DNA of 64,000 nt from Limnothrix sp. CACIAM 69d (GTDB lineage Bacteria; Cyanobacteriota; Cyanobacteriia; CACIAM-69d), in assembly GCA_001913845.2 (NCBI GenBank), contig MKGP02000047.1:1-64000 (forward strand), in the 5' to 3' direction. The position numbers and the translations under genes were made by a program. Positions 18,189 to 26,902 of the stretch are shown in pieces. The notes beneath the pieces were generated by a model. The model did not search any database. It saw nothing but the letters and a program-made list of their open reading frames with translations, and was not told where the DNA came from. Position 1 is the stretch's first letter. Each line of letters opens with the position of its first letter.

Positions 18189-18785
18189 CTAACCAAATTT
18201 CAGCTTGGCTGTTTGGGCTTCGCCGGTAAAAAGTGACTCCAGGGCGCTTTGAATTTGGGCAGCTGAGGGCGGACAACCGGGCAAAAACACATCCACCGGA
18301 ACCACTTGATGCACGGGCAAGGCCTGTTTAATTAAGGGCGGCACAATGCCCGGCTCTCGAGGATATTGCGGTGATAAATCCGCCAATTCCAGATAGCAAC
18401 GATCGAGAATTTCTTCGACGGTGGCACTCGGATTGCGCATGGCCGTTACGTTGCCATTCACCGCACAATCACCAAAGGAAATTAACAGCTTGCTGCGCGA
18501 TCGTACCTTTTGGATGAATTCCAAGTTTTCCTCATTGGCAACGGCTCCTTCTGCCAGGCAAATATCCACCTGATCGGGAAAAATCTTGGCATCACTGCCC
18601 ACGGGGCTAAACACCACCTCCGCATATTTTGCCAGCTCAAACAGCCATTCATCTAAGTCCAAAAAGGACATATGACAACCGGAACAGCCCCCTAACCAAA
18701 CGGTTGCAAAGCGCAATTTTTTGGGGCGATCGGCTCCTTCGGTTTCGACAACAGCTCCTGGGGCGGGATTGGTTAGCGTGTCCAT
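18189..18785 (-). CDS. hoxY: Bidirectional hydrogenase small subunit HoxY
   Basis: Carries the proximal [4Fe-4S] cluster that links the NiFe site to the diaphorase module. Cluster ligands are Cys34 and Cys37 in GGCSGCHMS, the Cys of SFGDCAVNG and the Cys of FLPGCPPSA. At 198 residues it is the short, single-cluster form of group 3d enzymes, lacking the medial and distal clusters and the export signal of uptake-type small subunits. It overlaps the end of hoxU by 13 bases, indicating translational coupling. Confidence 0.96.
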   Translation of the reverse strand: MDTLTNPAPGAVVETEGADRPKKLRFATVWLGGCSGCHMSFLDLDEWLFELAKYAEVVFSPVGSDAKIFPDQVDICLAEGAVANEENLEFIQKVRSRSKLLISFGDCAVNGNVTAMRNPSATVEEILDRCYLELADLSPQYPREPGIVPPLIKQALPVHQVVPVDVFLPGCPPSAAQIQSALESLFTGEAQTAKLKFG

Positions 18786-19489
18786 TGGTGTTCCTCCCTG
18801 GCGGATTGCAAAAATTGCAGGCGATCGCGATCGCGCGTCATTTCCGCAACCGTTGATCCTTTCTTAAACAAAGCACCCGTGGGGCAAGCATCCACGCACT
18901 TACCGCAGGAGGTGCAAGCCTCCACATCACCCCAGGACTGATCCAAACCGGCAATTAATTTGACCCGCTCACCCCGGAATGCAATATCCCAAACCCTGGC
19001 TCCTTCGATTTCGTCACAAACTCGAATGCAGCGGGTGCAATAGATACAACGGTTACGATCGAGTCCGAATTTTTCATGGGAAACATCCACATCCCGCTTG
19101 GGGAATTGGTAGGCAAAATGGCTATGATCCATCCCCACCGTGGTAGCCATATCCTGCAATTCACAGTGATTATTAGCCACACAAACGGAACAAACATGGT
19201 TGCCTTCTGCAAAGAGCAATTCCACCAACGTTCGACGGTAGGATTGCAAGGTGGGTGTGTTGGTTTGCACCGCCATGCCCTCGGCCACTTGGGTCACACA
19301 GGCGGGCAATAGTTTGTTAATTCCCGCCACTTCCACCACACAAAGCCGACAGCCTCCCACATCGGAAACCCCTTCCAAATGGCACAGGGTGGGAATCGCA
19401 ATACCAGCCGATCGCGCCGCCTGCAAAATACTGGCGTTTGCTTCAGCGGCGATCGCCACCCCATCAATTGTCAGCGTTACGACAGCCAT
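18773..19489 (-). CDS. hoxU: Hydrogenase diaphorase subunit HoxU
   Basis: NuoG-like iron-sulfur subunit that carries electrons between HoxF and HoxY. An N-terminal [2Fe-2S] ferredoxin domain has CHLEGVSDVGGCRLC with a further Cys in LPACV. A NuoG-type Cys/His cluster region (GNHVCSVCVANNHCELQ) follows, then two [4Fe-4S] sets, CIYCTRCIRVC and CTSCGKCVDACP. The ATG at 19489 gives MAVVTLTIDG, the conserved start; an upstream start at 19537 would add 16 unconserved residues. 238 residues, typical. Confidence 0.95.
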   Translation of the reverse strand: MAVVTLTIDGVAIAAEANASILQAARSAGIAIPTLCHLEGVSDVGGCRLCVVEVAGINKLLPACVTQVAEGMAVQTNTPTLQSYRRTLVELLFAEGNHVCSVCVANNHCELQDMATTVGMDHSHFAYQFPKRDVDVSHEKFGLDRNRCIYCTRCIRVCDEIEGARVWDIAFRGERVKLIAGLDQSWGDVEACTSCGKCVDACPTGALFKKGSTVAEMTRDRDRLQFLQSAREEHQWTR

Positions 19490-19564
19490 ACATTCAATCC
19501 CTTCAGTCCCGTGAAATTGCTTGCTTCGATCAGCCAAAGAAGATCAGCAAAAGAATTAACTATT

Positions 19565-19613
19565 GGGTTCAACCATGGGGTTTAACCATGGGGTTCAACC
19601 ATGGGGTTTAACC
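19565..19613. repeat. 13-bp tandem repeat between hoxF and hoxU
   Basis: Four units alternate GGGGTTCAACCAT and GGGGTTTAACCAT, with the first and last incomplete. Each unit contains the near-palindrome GGTTNAACC, so the array can form several alternative hairpins. It fills about half of the intergenic gap. Confidence 0.8.
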
Positions 19614-19629
19614 GGATGCATCACCTCCC

Positions 19630-21261
19630 TCAAGGCACCGTCGCCGGAATTCGCCAGCGATCGGGCTGCAACAGGGCTTGATATTCCTCCGGGAAATAGC
19701 GCAACGTGCTCACGATCGGATTCGGAGCCGACATGCCCAACCCGCAAAGGCTGGTGTGGCGCACCACCTGACAAAGACTTTCCATCTGCGCCAGATCAAA
19801 GGCCGTGCCCCGACCTTCCACCAACTTGGTCAGCAAATCATGGAGTTGTACCGTGCCCGTCCGGCAAGGCACACAGCGCCCACAGGACTCACTGCGGCAA
19901 AATTCCATATAGAACCGCGCCACCTCCACCATGCTGGTTTTGTCATCCATCACCACCATGCCGCCGGATCCCATCATTGACCCCAAAGCCGCCAAGGACT
20001 CGTAATCCACAGGCGTGTCCAGATAGCTGCTGGGAATGCAGCCGCCTGAGGGGCCGCCCGTCTGGACTGCTTTCACCTGCCCCTCGGAAACACCGCCGCC
20101 CATTTCTTCCACAATCGTGCGCAGGCTAATGCCCATCGGCACTTCAATTAGGCCGGTGTTGCAAACCTTGCCGGTCAGGGAAAAGATTTTGGTGCCCTTG
20201 CTGGTTTCTGTGCCAATGCCCGCAAACCAATCCGCACCCTTGCGAATGATCGGGGCAATGTTGGCGAAGGTTTCCACGTTGTTGATCAGGGTGGGCGCTT
20301 GCCAGAGGCCCGAAATGGCCGGGTAGGGCGGCCGGGGGCGGGGAGTGCCGCGCTTGCCTTCCACGGAAGCGATCAGGGCCGTTTCTTCGCCACAAACAAA
20401 GGCCCCAGCCCCCACCCGAATGTCCACCTTGAAATCAAAACCCGAGCCAAAAATTTGGCTCCCTAAAAATCCCTTTTGTTTGGCCTGTTGAATGGCCTTT
20501 TGCAGGCGATGAATCGCTAGGGGATATTCCGCTCGCACATAGATAAATCCTTGGTCAGCTCCCACGGCATAGCCCGCGATCGCCATCCCTTCTAGGATCC
20601 GGTGGGGATCGCTCTCCAGAACGCTGCGATCCATGAATGCGCCCGGATCCCCTTCGTCTCCATTACAGATCACATACTTTTGGCCGGGGGGCATTTTGGC
20701 CACCGTAGCCCACTTCAACCCTGTGGGATAGCCCGCACCACCTCGGCCCCGCAGGCCCGATTTCGAGATTTCTTGAACCACCGCTTCTGGGGTGAGTTCA
20801 AACAGGGCATGATGGAGGGCTTGATAAGCACCAAGGGCGATCGATTCTTCAATTCGTTCTGGGTCAACTTTGCCGCTGTGGTTCCGCACAATCAGCAACT
20901 GCTTCGCAAAAAATGGGTGTTGCGAATTGCCCTGTAGGGCATCGGTTTGGCCCCCTTGAATGGTGTCAATAATTGAGGGGGCCTGTTCCGGGGTCACCTT
21001 TTCGTAATGGGTCGTTGTGACCTGGGGATCGGTGGAGTCCAATTCCACCATCGGCCCCTGACCACAAAACCCCATGCAACCCACGCCAACCACTTCCACG
21101 CGATCGGCTAGTTGGCAATCCTGAACCCGTTTTTCGAGGGCTTTTTTAACTTCGAGCGATCGAGCTGCTTGGCAGCCCGTGGAAGTGCAGCAATGTACAC
21201 GAATGGGCTTTTTCGCCTGGGCACATTGTTCCGCGAGATCGAGCAGTTCATGACCATCCAT
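19630..21261 (-). CDS. hoxF: Hydrogenase diaphorase subunit HoxF
   Basis: NuoF-like subunit with FMN, NAD(P)H site and Fe-S clusters. A thioredoxin-like [2Fe-2S] domain at the N-terminus has HCCTSTGCQAAR and VGCMGFCGQGP. The NuoF core has SGLRGRGGAGYPTGLKW and ICNGDEGDPGAFMDR, with GAGAFVCGEETALIAS in the NADH and FMN pocket. The C-terminal [4Fe-4S] motif is CRSESCGRCVPCRTG with a fourth Cys in TSLCGLG. The ATG at 21261 (MDGHELLD) has GAGGAG about ten bases upstream. A longer frame starting at 21342 would add an unusual hydrophobic extension and is rejected. 543 residues. Confidence 0.96.
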   Translation of the reverse strand: MDGHELLDLAEQCAQAKKPIRVHCCTSTGCQAARSLEVKKALEKRVQDCQLADRVEVVGVGCMGFCGQGPMVELDSTDPQVTTTHYEKVTPEQAPSIIDTIQGGQTDALQGNSQHPFFAKQLLIVRNHSGKVDPERIEESIALGAYQALHHALFELTPEAVVQEISKSGLRGRGGAGYPTGLKWATVAKMPPGQKYVICNGDEGDPGAFMDRSVLESDPHRILEGMAIAGYAVGADQGFIYVRAEYPLAIHRLQKAIQQAKQKGFLGSQIFGSGFDFKVDIRVGAGAFVCGEETALIASVEGKRGTPRPRPPYPAISGLWQAPTLINNVETFANIAPIIRKGADWFAGIGTETSKGTKIFSLTGKVCNTGLIEVPMGISLRTIVEEMGGGVSEGQVKAVQTGGPSGGCIPSSYLDTPVDYESLAALGSMMGSGGMVVMDDKTSMVEVARFYMEFCRSESCGRCVPCRTGTVQLHDLLTKLVEGRGTAFDLAQMESLCQVVRHTSLCGLGMSAPNPIVSTLRYFPEEYQALLQPDRWRIPATVP

Positions 21262-21388
21262 GGATTCGGACTCCTCAGGCAGCTTGGTCAGCAGATTGGG
21301 GGCAAACGGGGCGGCAAAAAAGGTAATAAACAGAATGGTCAAGGAGGGTAGCCATCAACGGGCAACCCACATCGATTCAGGCATCGGT

Positions 21389-22021
21389 TCATGCATCGCC
21401 ACGCCATTGATCAATGCGGGCGATCGCCTGTTCCGTGGTCACCTGTGCCGCCACTTGCCCGTCAAACACCACCGCTGGCGCAATGCCACAGGCTCCAATG
21501 CAACGGGCCGTCACCAGTGAAACCTTGCCGTCACTGGTGGTGGCTCCCGACTGAATGCCGGTGTGTTTTTCCAACGCATTCAGCACATCGCCACTCCCCT
21601 TGACATAGCAAGCGGTTCCCAAACAAACCACGCAGGTGTGTTCACCGCTGGGCTTCAGGGAAAAGAGGTGATAAAACGTGGCGACACCCAACACATGGCT
21701 CGCAGGTAATTGGAGCGATCGAGCCACATGCAACAGCGTTTTTTCCTCTAAATAACCGAAAATTTCTTGGGACCGATGCAGAACTTCAATCAAGGCATCC
21801 TGGCGATATTGTTGGCGTTTCATTACCAAATCCAACGCCTTGAATCGCTTATCAACCGCCGAGGAATCAGTTGCCTTTGCAGGTTTAGCAGCCTTCGATC
21901 CAGAAGCCTTTGATCCAGCCGCCCCAGCCGATCCAGATTGACTCATTGGGGCATTCGCAGAGACAGCACCAGAGGGTTGACTGACCGGCTGATCTTGATC
22001 AGGCTTCGTTGCAATAGCCAT
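21389..22021 (-). CDS. hoxE: Hydrogenase diaphorase subunit HoxE
   Basis: NuoE-like [2Fe-2S] subunit at the head of the hox operon. Cluster ligands are in CVVCLGTACYVKG and ARCIGACGIAP; the conserved helix QDALIEVLHRSQEIFGYL precedes them. The N-terminal 55 residues are low-complexity (Ala, Ser, Gly, Lys, Pro), unlike the core, and may be a flexible tail. The ATG at 22021 is chosen; an in-frame ATG at 22039 adds six residues and is a reasonable alternative. It is followed by hoxF after 127 bases. Confidence 0.95.
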   Translation of the reverse strand: MAIATKPDQDQPVSQPSGAVSANAPMSQSGSAGAAGSKASGSKAAKPAKATDSSAVDKRFKALDLVMKRQQYRQDALIEVLHRSQEIFGYLEEKTLLHVARSLQLPASHVLGVATFYHLFSLKPSGEHTCVVCLGTACYVKGSGDVLNALEKHTGIQSGATTSDGKVSLVTARCIGACGIAPAVVFDGQVAAQVTTEQAIARIDQWRGDA

Positions 22022-22222
22022 AGTTCCACTCACTTTCATGACTCTCAACCAATGTTGTGCCGTTGTGCCAAGGCAGCACAAAGCAACCCCTGACAACGCT
22101 GCCATGGCAACAACCTGGCAGTGAAGCGGGCGATTGGTTATCTCAAATGTTCAAAAAACTGGATCAGGCGAGCTTCCTTGGGCAAGGACTGAACCTCAGA
22201 AGCATTGAGCTGATTCGGATAG

Positions 22223-22271
22223 ATTCAGGACAGCCAATTCAAAGGAATTAATTCAGGGCAGCCAATTCAAA
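22223..22271. repeat. 21-bp direct repeat upstream of hoxE
   Basis: ATTCAGGACAGCCAATTCAAA and ATTCAGGGCAGCCAATTCAAA, with one mismatch and seven bases between them. They lie about 200 bases before the hoxE start. The spacing of 28 bases from start to start is close to an integral number of helical turns, compatible with a cooperative binding site, but it may be a simple duplication. Confidence 0.6.
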
Positions 22272-22920
22272 ACAGCCCACTTCATTGGGCGCGGTTGAAT
22301 TTGATTAGGCTAGCTTGATGCGGCTAATGGGTTGGTCAAGGCAAAGGAAAGCAATCAAGTCGTGAGCTGGTAGCGCTAGATTCGTTGCCGAATTCACGGA
22401 AGGGTTAGCCAAAAGCGTCAATCCTTCGGGAAATTCATGCCCAAAGAGAAGGGAAAATCATGACCCGATCGCCGTTCCGTGATCTCCATCCCCGATCGCC
22501 CGTGGGGGTCGAGAATGGGTGGCCACAGCAGGGGCAAGATCGAATCACAAATCTAGCCTAGCGTCAGTTCCCAGATGAATTGAGGGAGCGATCGGTTTTC
22601 TTAAGGAATGCCGAGCAAAATAGTGCGATTTCTGTAAAGTTTGTAAATACTTGCTTGGGCAGCGGAAGGCTAAACAAATTCTCTTTGGTTGTTTAGCTGC
22701 CAAATTTTCCCAAATTAGCAAAAATTTCCGATGAAAAGTGTTGATCGATGCGTTCTTGAAGAAGTTATTAAAACAACAAAAAGCGATCAAAAATTACTTA
22801 ATTTCTTGCATCGATCGATTCTTGACCGGTTCCTTTCCATTTTGATCGTGGCTCCGTGGGGCAACCACCACACCCCTCGGCTAATTACCGGCTAACTACC
22901 GGCTAATTGAGGAATCATCC

Positions 22921-23169
22921 ATGAAGCTGAGCAACCAGCCGCTTGGACTCGATCGAGATCTGAAGTTTAACCCAAGTTTAAATCATGGTTTCTTAACTTA
23001 TCTTGATGAAATATCCGAGCGGAATTTGCCAGAGAATTCGCCCGCGAGTCGCGTCATTCCCACCAAGGTGAATGGAGACCTCACCCGATCAAAGTATTCT
23101 GGTTTAATGGAGCTTTTGATTTCAGTTCAGCCGCTTCATGCGGTCACCCAATTCAGTCGATCGATTTAG
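22921..23169 (+). CDS. Doubtful small hypothetical protein
   Basis: An 82-residue frame (MKLSNQPLGLDRDLKFNPSL onward) with GAGGAAT upstream of its ATG. No domain, signal peptide or membrane helix is evident. It is the only frame in a 1.3-kb gap with a plausible ribosome-binding site. I would not rely on it without homologues. Confidence 0.25.
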   Translation: MKLSNQPLGLDRDLKFNPSLNHGFLTYLDEISERNLPENSPASRVIPTKVNGDLTRSKYSGLMELLISVQPLHAVTQFSRSI

Positions 23170-23300
23170 CTACAGGATTGGACTATTGGTGAAATTGCTT
23201 TGGAAATTTGATAGGAAGTTTGATAGCAAGAGGCGGGCATAGCAAACCTACTTGCCACACCCGCCATCCGCAGATCACTGAACATCGCGCAACTAAAGGC

Positions 23301-23510
23301 TTAACCAGAATGGCTGCAAACATCCGCTAGGAGAAAACCCATCTCACACTCATAGCAAGCGGGTTGGTTTTCGGCGGCAGGCCGCACCGCATGGGCACAG
23401 GAGAGATGACCATTCCGCCAACGCGGGTTACCCGTGCGATCGGCCCACAGGCAACCTTGACAAACATCTTTCGGGGTCAACAAGCCACTGTTCAGGAGCA
23501 TGACCAACAT
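23301..23510 (-). CDS. Small Cys-rich protein, possible metal binder
   Basis: A 69-residue protein with the pattern C-x2-C (VCQGCLWAD), then a single Cys (HLSCAHA), then C-x2-C (PACYECEMGF). This is compatible with a zinc ribbon or iron-sulfur site. The aromatic and charged context (GNPRWRNGHLSC) looks like a real fold rather than a chance frame, and I believe similar short proteins occur in other cyanobacteria. It starts 78 bases downstream of the RND pump stop on the same strand and could be the last gene of that unit. Two in-frame ATGs (23510, 23501) are possible starts. Confidence 0.55.
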   Translation of the reverse strand: MLVMLLNSGLLTPKDVCQGCLWADRTGNPRWRNGHLSCAHAVRPAAENQPACYECEMGFLLADVCSHSG

Positions 23511-23588
23511 CAGGACACCCCCAGGCTTAGGTTCGCCGGTTCTGCTCTGATTGTATGCCGTTCTTAGGGGGCGTTCCTGTGGCGGAGA

Positions 23589-26500
23589 TCACGACTCCAG
23601 AACTTTGCGCACGGTCGATCGACGACGACGGCGCGGCTCAATCCCCACCAGTTGCTTGAACCAATGCTGGATATTGTCCACATAGGTAAACAACACAGGC
23701 ACCACCAGCAACGTCAGCAGGGTTGAGGTGGTGAATCCACCAATCACAGCGACGGCCATGGGGCTGCGTTCTTCGGCTCCGGCTCCCAAACCCAAGGCCA
23801 GAGGAAACAAACCCACCACCGTTGACACGGAGGTCATCAAAATCGGGCGCAGGCGGGCCACACCGGATTCAATCACGGCTTTCGATTGGGGGAGTCCGTG
23901 GCGTTCCGCTTCGAGGGCAAAGTCCACCAGCAGAATCGCATTTTTGGTCACCAGTCCCATCAACAGCACAATCCCAATTAGGGCGAAGAGACCCAGTTCC
24001 TTTTGCATCACCAATAGGCCCAGGAAAGTGCCTCCCGTGGCCAAGGGCAGGGCTGCCAGAATCCCGATCGGGTAAAGGAAGCTGTTATAGAGCAGCACCA
24101 ACACCCCGTAGATCGAGAGCACGCCCAACCCCAATGCGGACAAAAATCGGCTGAAGATGTCGCGCATGATTTTGGCATCGCCGGCCGGTTCTTCTTCAAT
24201 GCCGGGGGGTAGAGGGTTCATGGCCGGTAGGGCGCGAATCTGTTCCAGGGCCGTGCCCAGGGAGATGCCTTGCAGGTTGGCATCTAGGGTGACCTGGCGC
24301 GATCGGTTGTAGCGGTTGATTTGGGCGGGCCCGCTGATCAGTTGAATATCCGCCACGCTGGTGAGGGGAATCATGGCTCCGTTGCGACCGGGAACCCGCA
24401 GATTTTCCAGGGTTTCGATGTTGCTCCGGAACTGAGGGGCAATTTTTACCCAAATTGGGATTTGTCGATCGCTCAGGTTGAACTTAGCCAGGCTCGATTC
24501 GTTATCCCCGATCGTGGCCAGGGTGGCGGTGCGGGAAATGGCCTGAACCGAAACGCCCAAGTCCGTTGCCCGTTGCACATCGGGAATGATCGCCACTTCC
24601 GGCTTCACTAGGCTGGCGCTGGAGGTGACTTCCACCAAACCGGACAGGCCGCGCATTTGCCGCTCCAAGTCAGCGGCGGTTTTGGTCAGCAGTTCCGGGT
24701 TTTCGCTCTTGAGCACAATCCGCAGATCTTTGCTGGTGCCCCCTCGGCTTTGCAGGCTTTGGAAGGTGACCCGGGCCCCGGCGATCGACTTGAACTGTTC
24801 CCGCATTTGCTGTTCAAATTCCCGCTGGGTGACGCTGCGTTGGTCTTCGGGCTTCAGGTTCACATAGCCGGTGGCCAGGTTGTTTTGACGAGCGGAAAAC
24901 AACACCCGATCGACCGCTGGATTGGCCTTCAGCAGGCCGTAGGTACGGCTCATGACTTCTACGGTTTCTTCGAGGGGCGTGCCCGGTGGCAGTTCAATTT
25001 CCACGGTGCTGAGGCCCGTATCGCCGCTACTAAACAAACCTTTGGGAATGAAGGGCACTAACTGCAAGCTGGCGATGAAAAAGGCGATCGCGATCATCAA
25101 GGTGGCAACCCGATGCCGCAGGGCCCAAATCAGCACCCGACGATAGGGCCCCGGTTGGGCTTCGGTCGATCGCGCCTCTGCCACCAGCTCCAAATTGGCC
25201 TTAGGTTTCAGCAAGTAGGCGCTCATCATCGGCGTGACGGTACAGGCCACGGTGGTGGAAAAAACCGTGGACACGGCCACCGTGACCCCAAAGGGTTGGA
25301 AAAATTGCCCCGGAATGCCGCCCATGAAGGCCACCGGCAAGAACACCCCGATCAGGGTTCCAGCGGTGGCCAGCAGGGAAAAGCCCAATTCCGACGATGC
25401 ATCCAAGGCCGCCTGTCGGGGCGATTTGCCCATGTTTAAGTGGCGATCGACATCCTCCACCACACACACCGCGTCATCAATCAAGTTCCCGATCGCCAGG
25501 GCCAAGGCCAGCAGGGTCATGCTGTTGAGCGTGTAGCCCAGCATTTGCATCACCGCGAAGGTGGGAATGATCGACAACGGCAGGGCCGCCCCCGCAATCA
25601 GCGTGTAACGGACATTCCGCAGAAAAATGCCCACCACGATCGTGGTCAGGATGCAGGAGGAAATCAACTCCTCAACGGTCGATCGATAGGTCTGCCGAAT
25701 CGGATCCGCATCGCTAAAAATCAAATCAAATTTGAGATTGGGCAAGCGCTTTTGCAGTTCCGCCACCGCCTTGGTGACGTTTTCTTCCACGGTCACCAGG
25801 GTGCTGCCGGTGCTGCGGAGCACGGAAAAGGCCACGGCCGGCTCCCCGTTCAAAAAAGCTGCTTCCTTGGGTTCCGTGAAACTATCGCTGACACGGCCCA
25901 GGCTCGCGAGGGGAATCGTGCCGCCATTGGCCAGGGTAATTCGGTAGTTTTGCAGTTGGCTGAGGGTGCGGGCGCTGCCCAAGGTACGAATCGTTTGCTG
26001 GCTGCCGCCCACATCCACCTGGCCACCGGGGAAGTTGGCATTGAGCGATCGCACCTGGTCATTCACTTGGGTGGCCGTAATCCCATAGGCCGACAGTCGC
26101 CCCGGATCCAAATCAATCCGAATGGCCCGGCTCACACCCCCCAAGCGCTCCACCTGGGCCACGCCAGCCACAGACAGCAACTCGCGGGCAATGGTGCGAT
26201 CGACCAAATCGCTCAGTTCTTCAACGGATTTGCCCTGGCCCGACAAGGCGTAGGTCATGATCGCGCCGCCACTGAATTCCACCCGATCGACCAACGGCTC
26301 ATCCACCGAAGCAGGCAGGCTCGATCGAATCTGGGAGATGGCATTGCGCACATCATTGGTGGCCTGGTTGGCATCGGTTCCCAGCACAAAGTTGACCAAC
26401 GTGAACGATCGCCCATCGGTCACCGTAGAGGTCATCTGGTCAATGTTGCCCAAGGCGGCGATCGCATCCTCCACCTTTTTGGTCACCTCGGTTTCCAGCT

Positions 26501-26681
26501 CCACGGGCCCCGCACCGGGTTGAATCACCGTGACGGACACCGCCGGTACATCGATATTCGGGCTTTGGTCAATGCCCAAATTCAAAAAGGAGGCAACCCC
26601 CAAGATGGCCGCCACCAAACAGGCCAAAATCGTGGGGATCGGTTTCCGAATCGAACCAGCGGACAGGTTGAAGTTACTCAT
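23589..26681 (-). CDS. RND-type efflux transporter (AcrB/HAE1-like)
   Basis: Inner-membrane proton-driven exporter of 1030 residues. The N-terminal helix is IPTILACLVAAILGVASFLNLGIDQ-like and is followed by a large periplasmic loop with VSVTVIQPGAGPVELE. The central helices contain GIFLRNVRYTLIAG, ALAIGNLIDDAVCVVEDVDRH with the conserved Asp pair of the proton relay, and GTLIGVFLPVAFMGGIPGQF. The second half repeats the pattern, with VLLMGLVTKNAILLVDFALE and MTSVSTVVGLFPLALGLGAG. This is the drug/lipid HAE1 class, not the metal HME class. It lies downstream of its adaptor on the same strand (gap 221 bases). No TolC-type outer-membrane gene is in the window. Confidence 0.95.
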   Translation of the reverse strand: MSNFNLSAGSIRKPIPTILACLVAAILGVASFLNLGIDQSPNIDVPAVSVTVIQPGAGPVELETEVTKKVEDAIAALGNIDQMTSTVTDGRSFTLVNFVLGTDANQATNDVRNAISQIRSSLPASVDEPLVDRVEFSGGAIMTYALSGQGKSVEELSDLVDRTIARELLSVAGVAQVERLGGVSRAIRIDLDPGRLSAYGITATQVNDQVRSLNANFPGGQVDVGGSQQTIRTLGSARTLSQLQNYRITLANGGTIPLASLGRVSDSFTEPKEAAFLNGEPAVAFSVLRSTGSTLVTVEENVTKAVAELQKRLPNLKFDLIFSDADPIRQTYRSTVEELISSCILTTIVVGIFLRNVRYTLIAGAALPLSIIPTFAVMQMLGYTLNSMTLLALALAIGNLIDDAVCVVEDVDRHLNMGKSPRQAALDASSELGFSLLATAGTLIGVFLPVAFMGGIPGQFFQPFGVTVAVSTVFSTTVACTVTPMMSAYLLKPKANLELVAEARSTEAQPGPYRRVLIWALRHRVATLMIAIAFFIASLQLVPFIPKGLFSSGDTGLSTVEIELPPGTPLEETVEVMSRTYGLLKANPAVDRVLFSARQNNLATGYVNLKPEDQRSVTQREFEQQMREQFKSIAGARVTFQSLQSRGGTSKDLRIVLKSENPELLTKTAADLERQMRGLSGLVEVTSSASLVKPEVAIIPDVQRATDLGVSVQAISRTATLATIGDNESSLAKFNLSDRQIPIWVKIAPQFRSNIETLENLRVPGRNGAMIPLTSVADIQLISGPAQINRYNRSRQVTLDANLQGISLGTALEQIRALPAMNPLPPGIEEEPAGDAKIMRDIFSRFLSALGLGVLSIYGVLVLLYNSFLYPIGILAALPLATGGTFLGLLVMQKELGLFALIGIVLLMGLVTKNAILLVDFALEAERHGLPQSKAVIESGVARLRPILMTSVSTVVGLFPLALGLGAGAEERSPMAVAVIGGFTTSTLLTLLVVPVLFTYVDNIQHWFKQLVGIEPRRRRRSTVRKVLES

Positions 26682-26739
26682 CGGTCAAGAATCCGTTCGT
26701 CCGAAGTGACGGCATTAGGCATCTGGAAACATCGATATA

Positions 26740-26830
26740 ACGGGCATTTGATCAATGGGCACTTGATCAACAGGCACTGTGATCAACGGGTACTTGGTCA
26801 ACGGGTACTTGATCAACAGGCGCTTGAGCA
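26740..26830. repeat. 15-bp tandem repeat between efflux genes
   Basis: Six units: ACGGGCATTTGATCA, ATGGGCACTTGATCA, ACAGGCACTGTGATCA, ACGGGTACTTGGTCA, ACGGGTACTTGATCA, ACAGGCGCTTGAGCA. It lies in the transcribed gap between adaptor and pump. There are no spacers of unrelated sequence, so it is not a CRISPR. Confidence 0.75.
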
Positions 26831-26902
26831 GTTAATCAGCGAGCATCAACGGACATCAACGGGCGTTTAATTGACCATTACACGGGGCATTAATTGAGGT
26901 AT

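Larger units (their letters stand above)
22022..23300. other. Upstream region of the hox operon, largely gene-free
   Basis: About 1.3 kb with no confidently supported gene; only one small doubtful frame (22921-23169). A 21-base direct repeat lies at 22223-22243 and 22251-22271. At 22873-22912 an 11-base unit (CGGCTAATTAC-like) repeats three times. The region 22600-22800 is notably AT-rich. The hox promoter should be in the first few hundred bases. Known cyanobacterial hox regulators are LexA and AbrB-type proteins, but I cannot pick out a site by eye. Confidence 0.5.

Noticed and set aside
21262-21342. Longer HoxF start with a hydrophobic N-terminus
   Set aside because: GAGGAG stands before the ATG at 21261, and a membrane-like leader would be out of place on a cytoplasmic diaphorase.
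22545-22790. 81-residue frame on minus strand upstream of hoxE
   Set aside because: Lies in an AT-rich stretch, has atypical composition and no start signal.
26740-26830. CRISPR-like array
   Set aside because: Units are 15 bases, contiguous and degenerate, with no unique spacers and no cas genes in the window.
25440-26870. 476-residue frame on the plus strand opposite the RND pump
   Set aside because: It is antisense to a clearly conserved transporter, has Gln/His/Arg/Gly-rich low-complexity translation and no domain; it arises from GC-rich codon positions.
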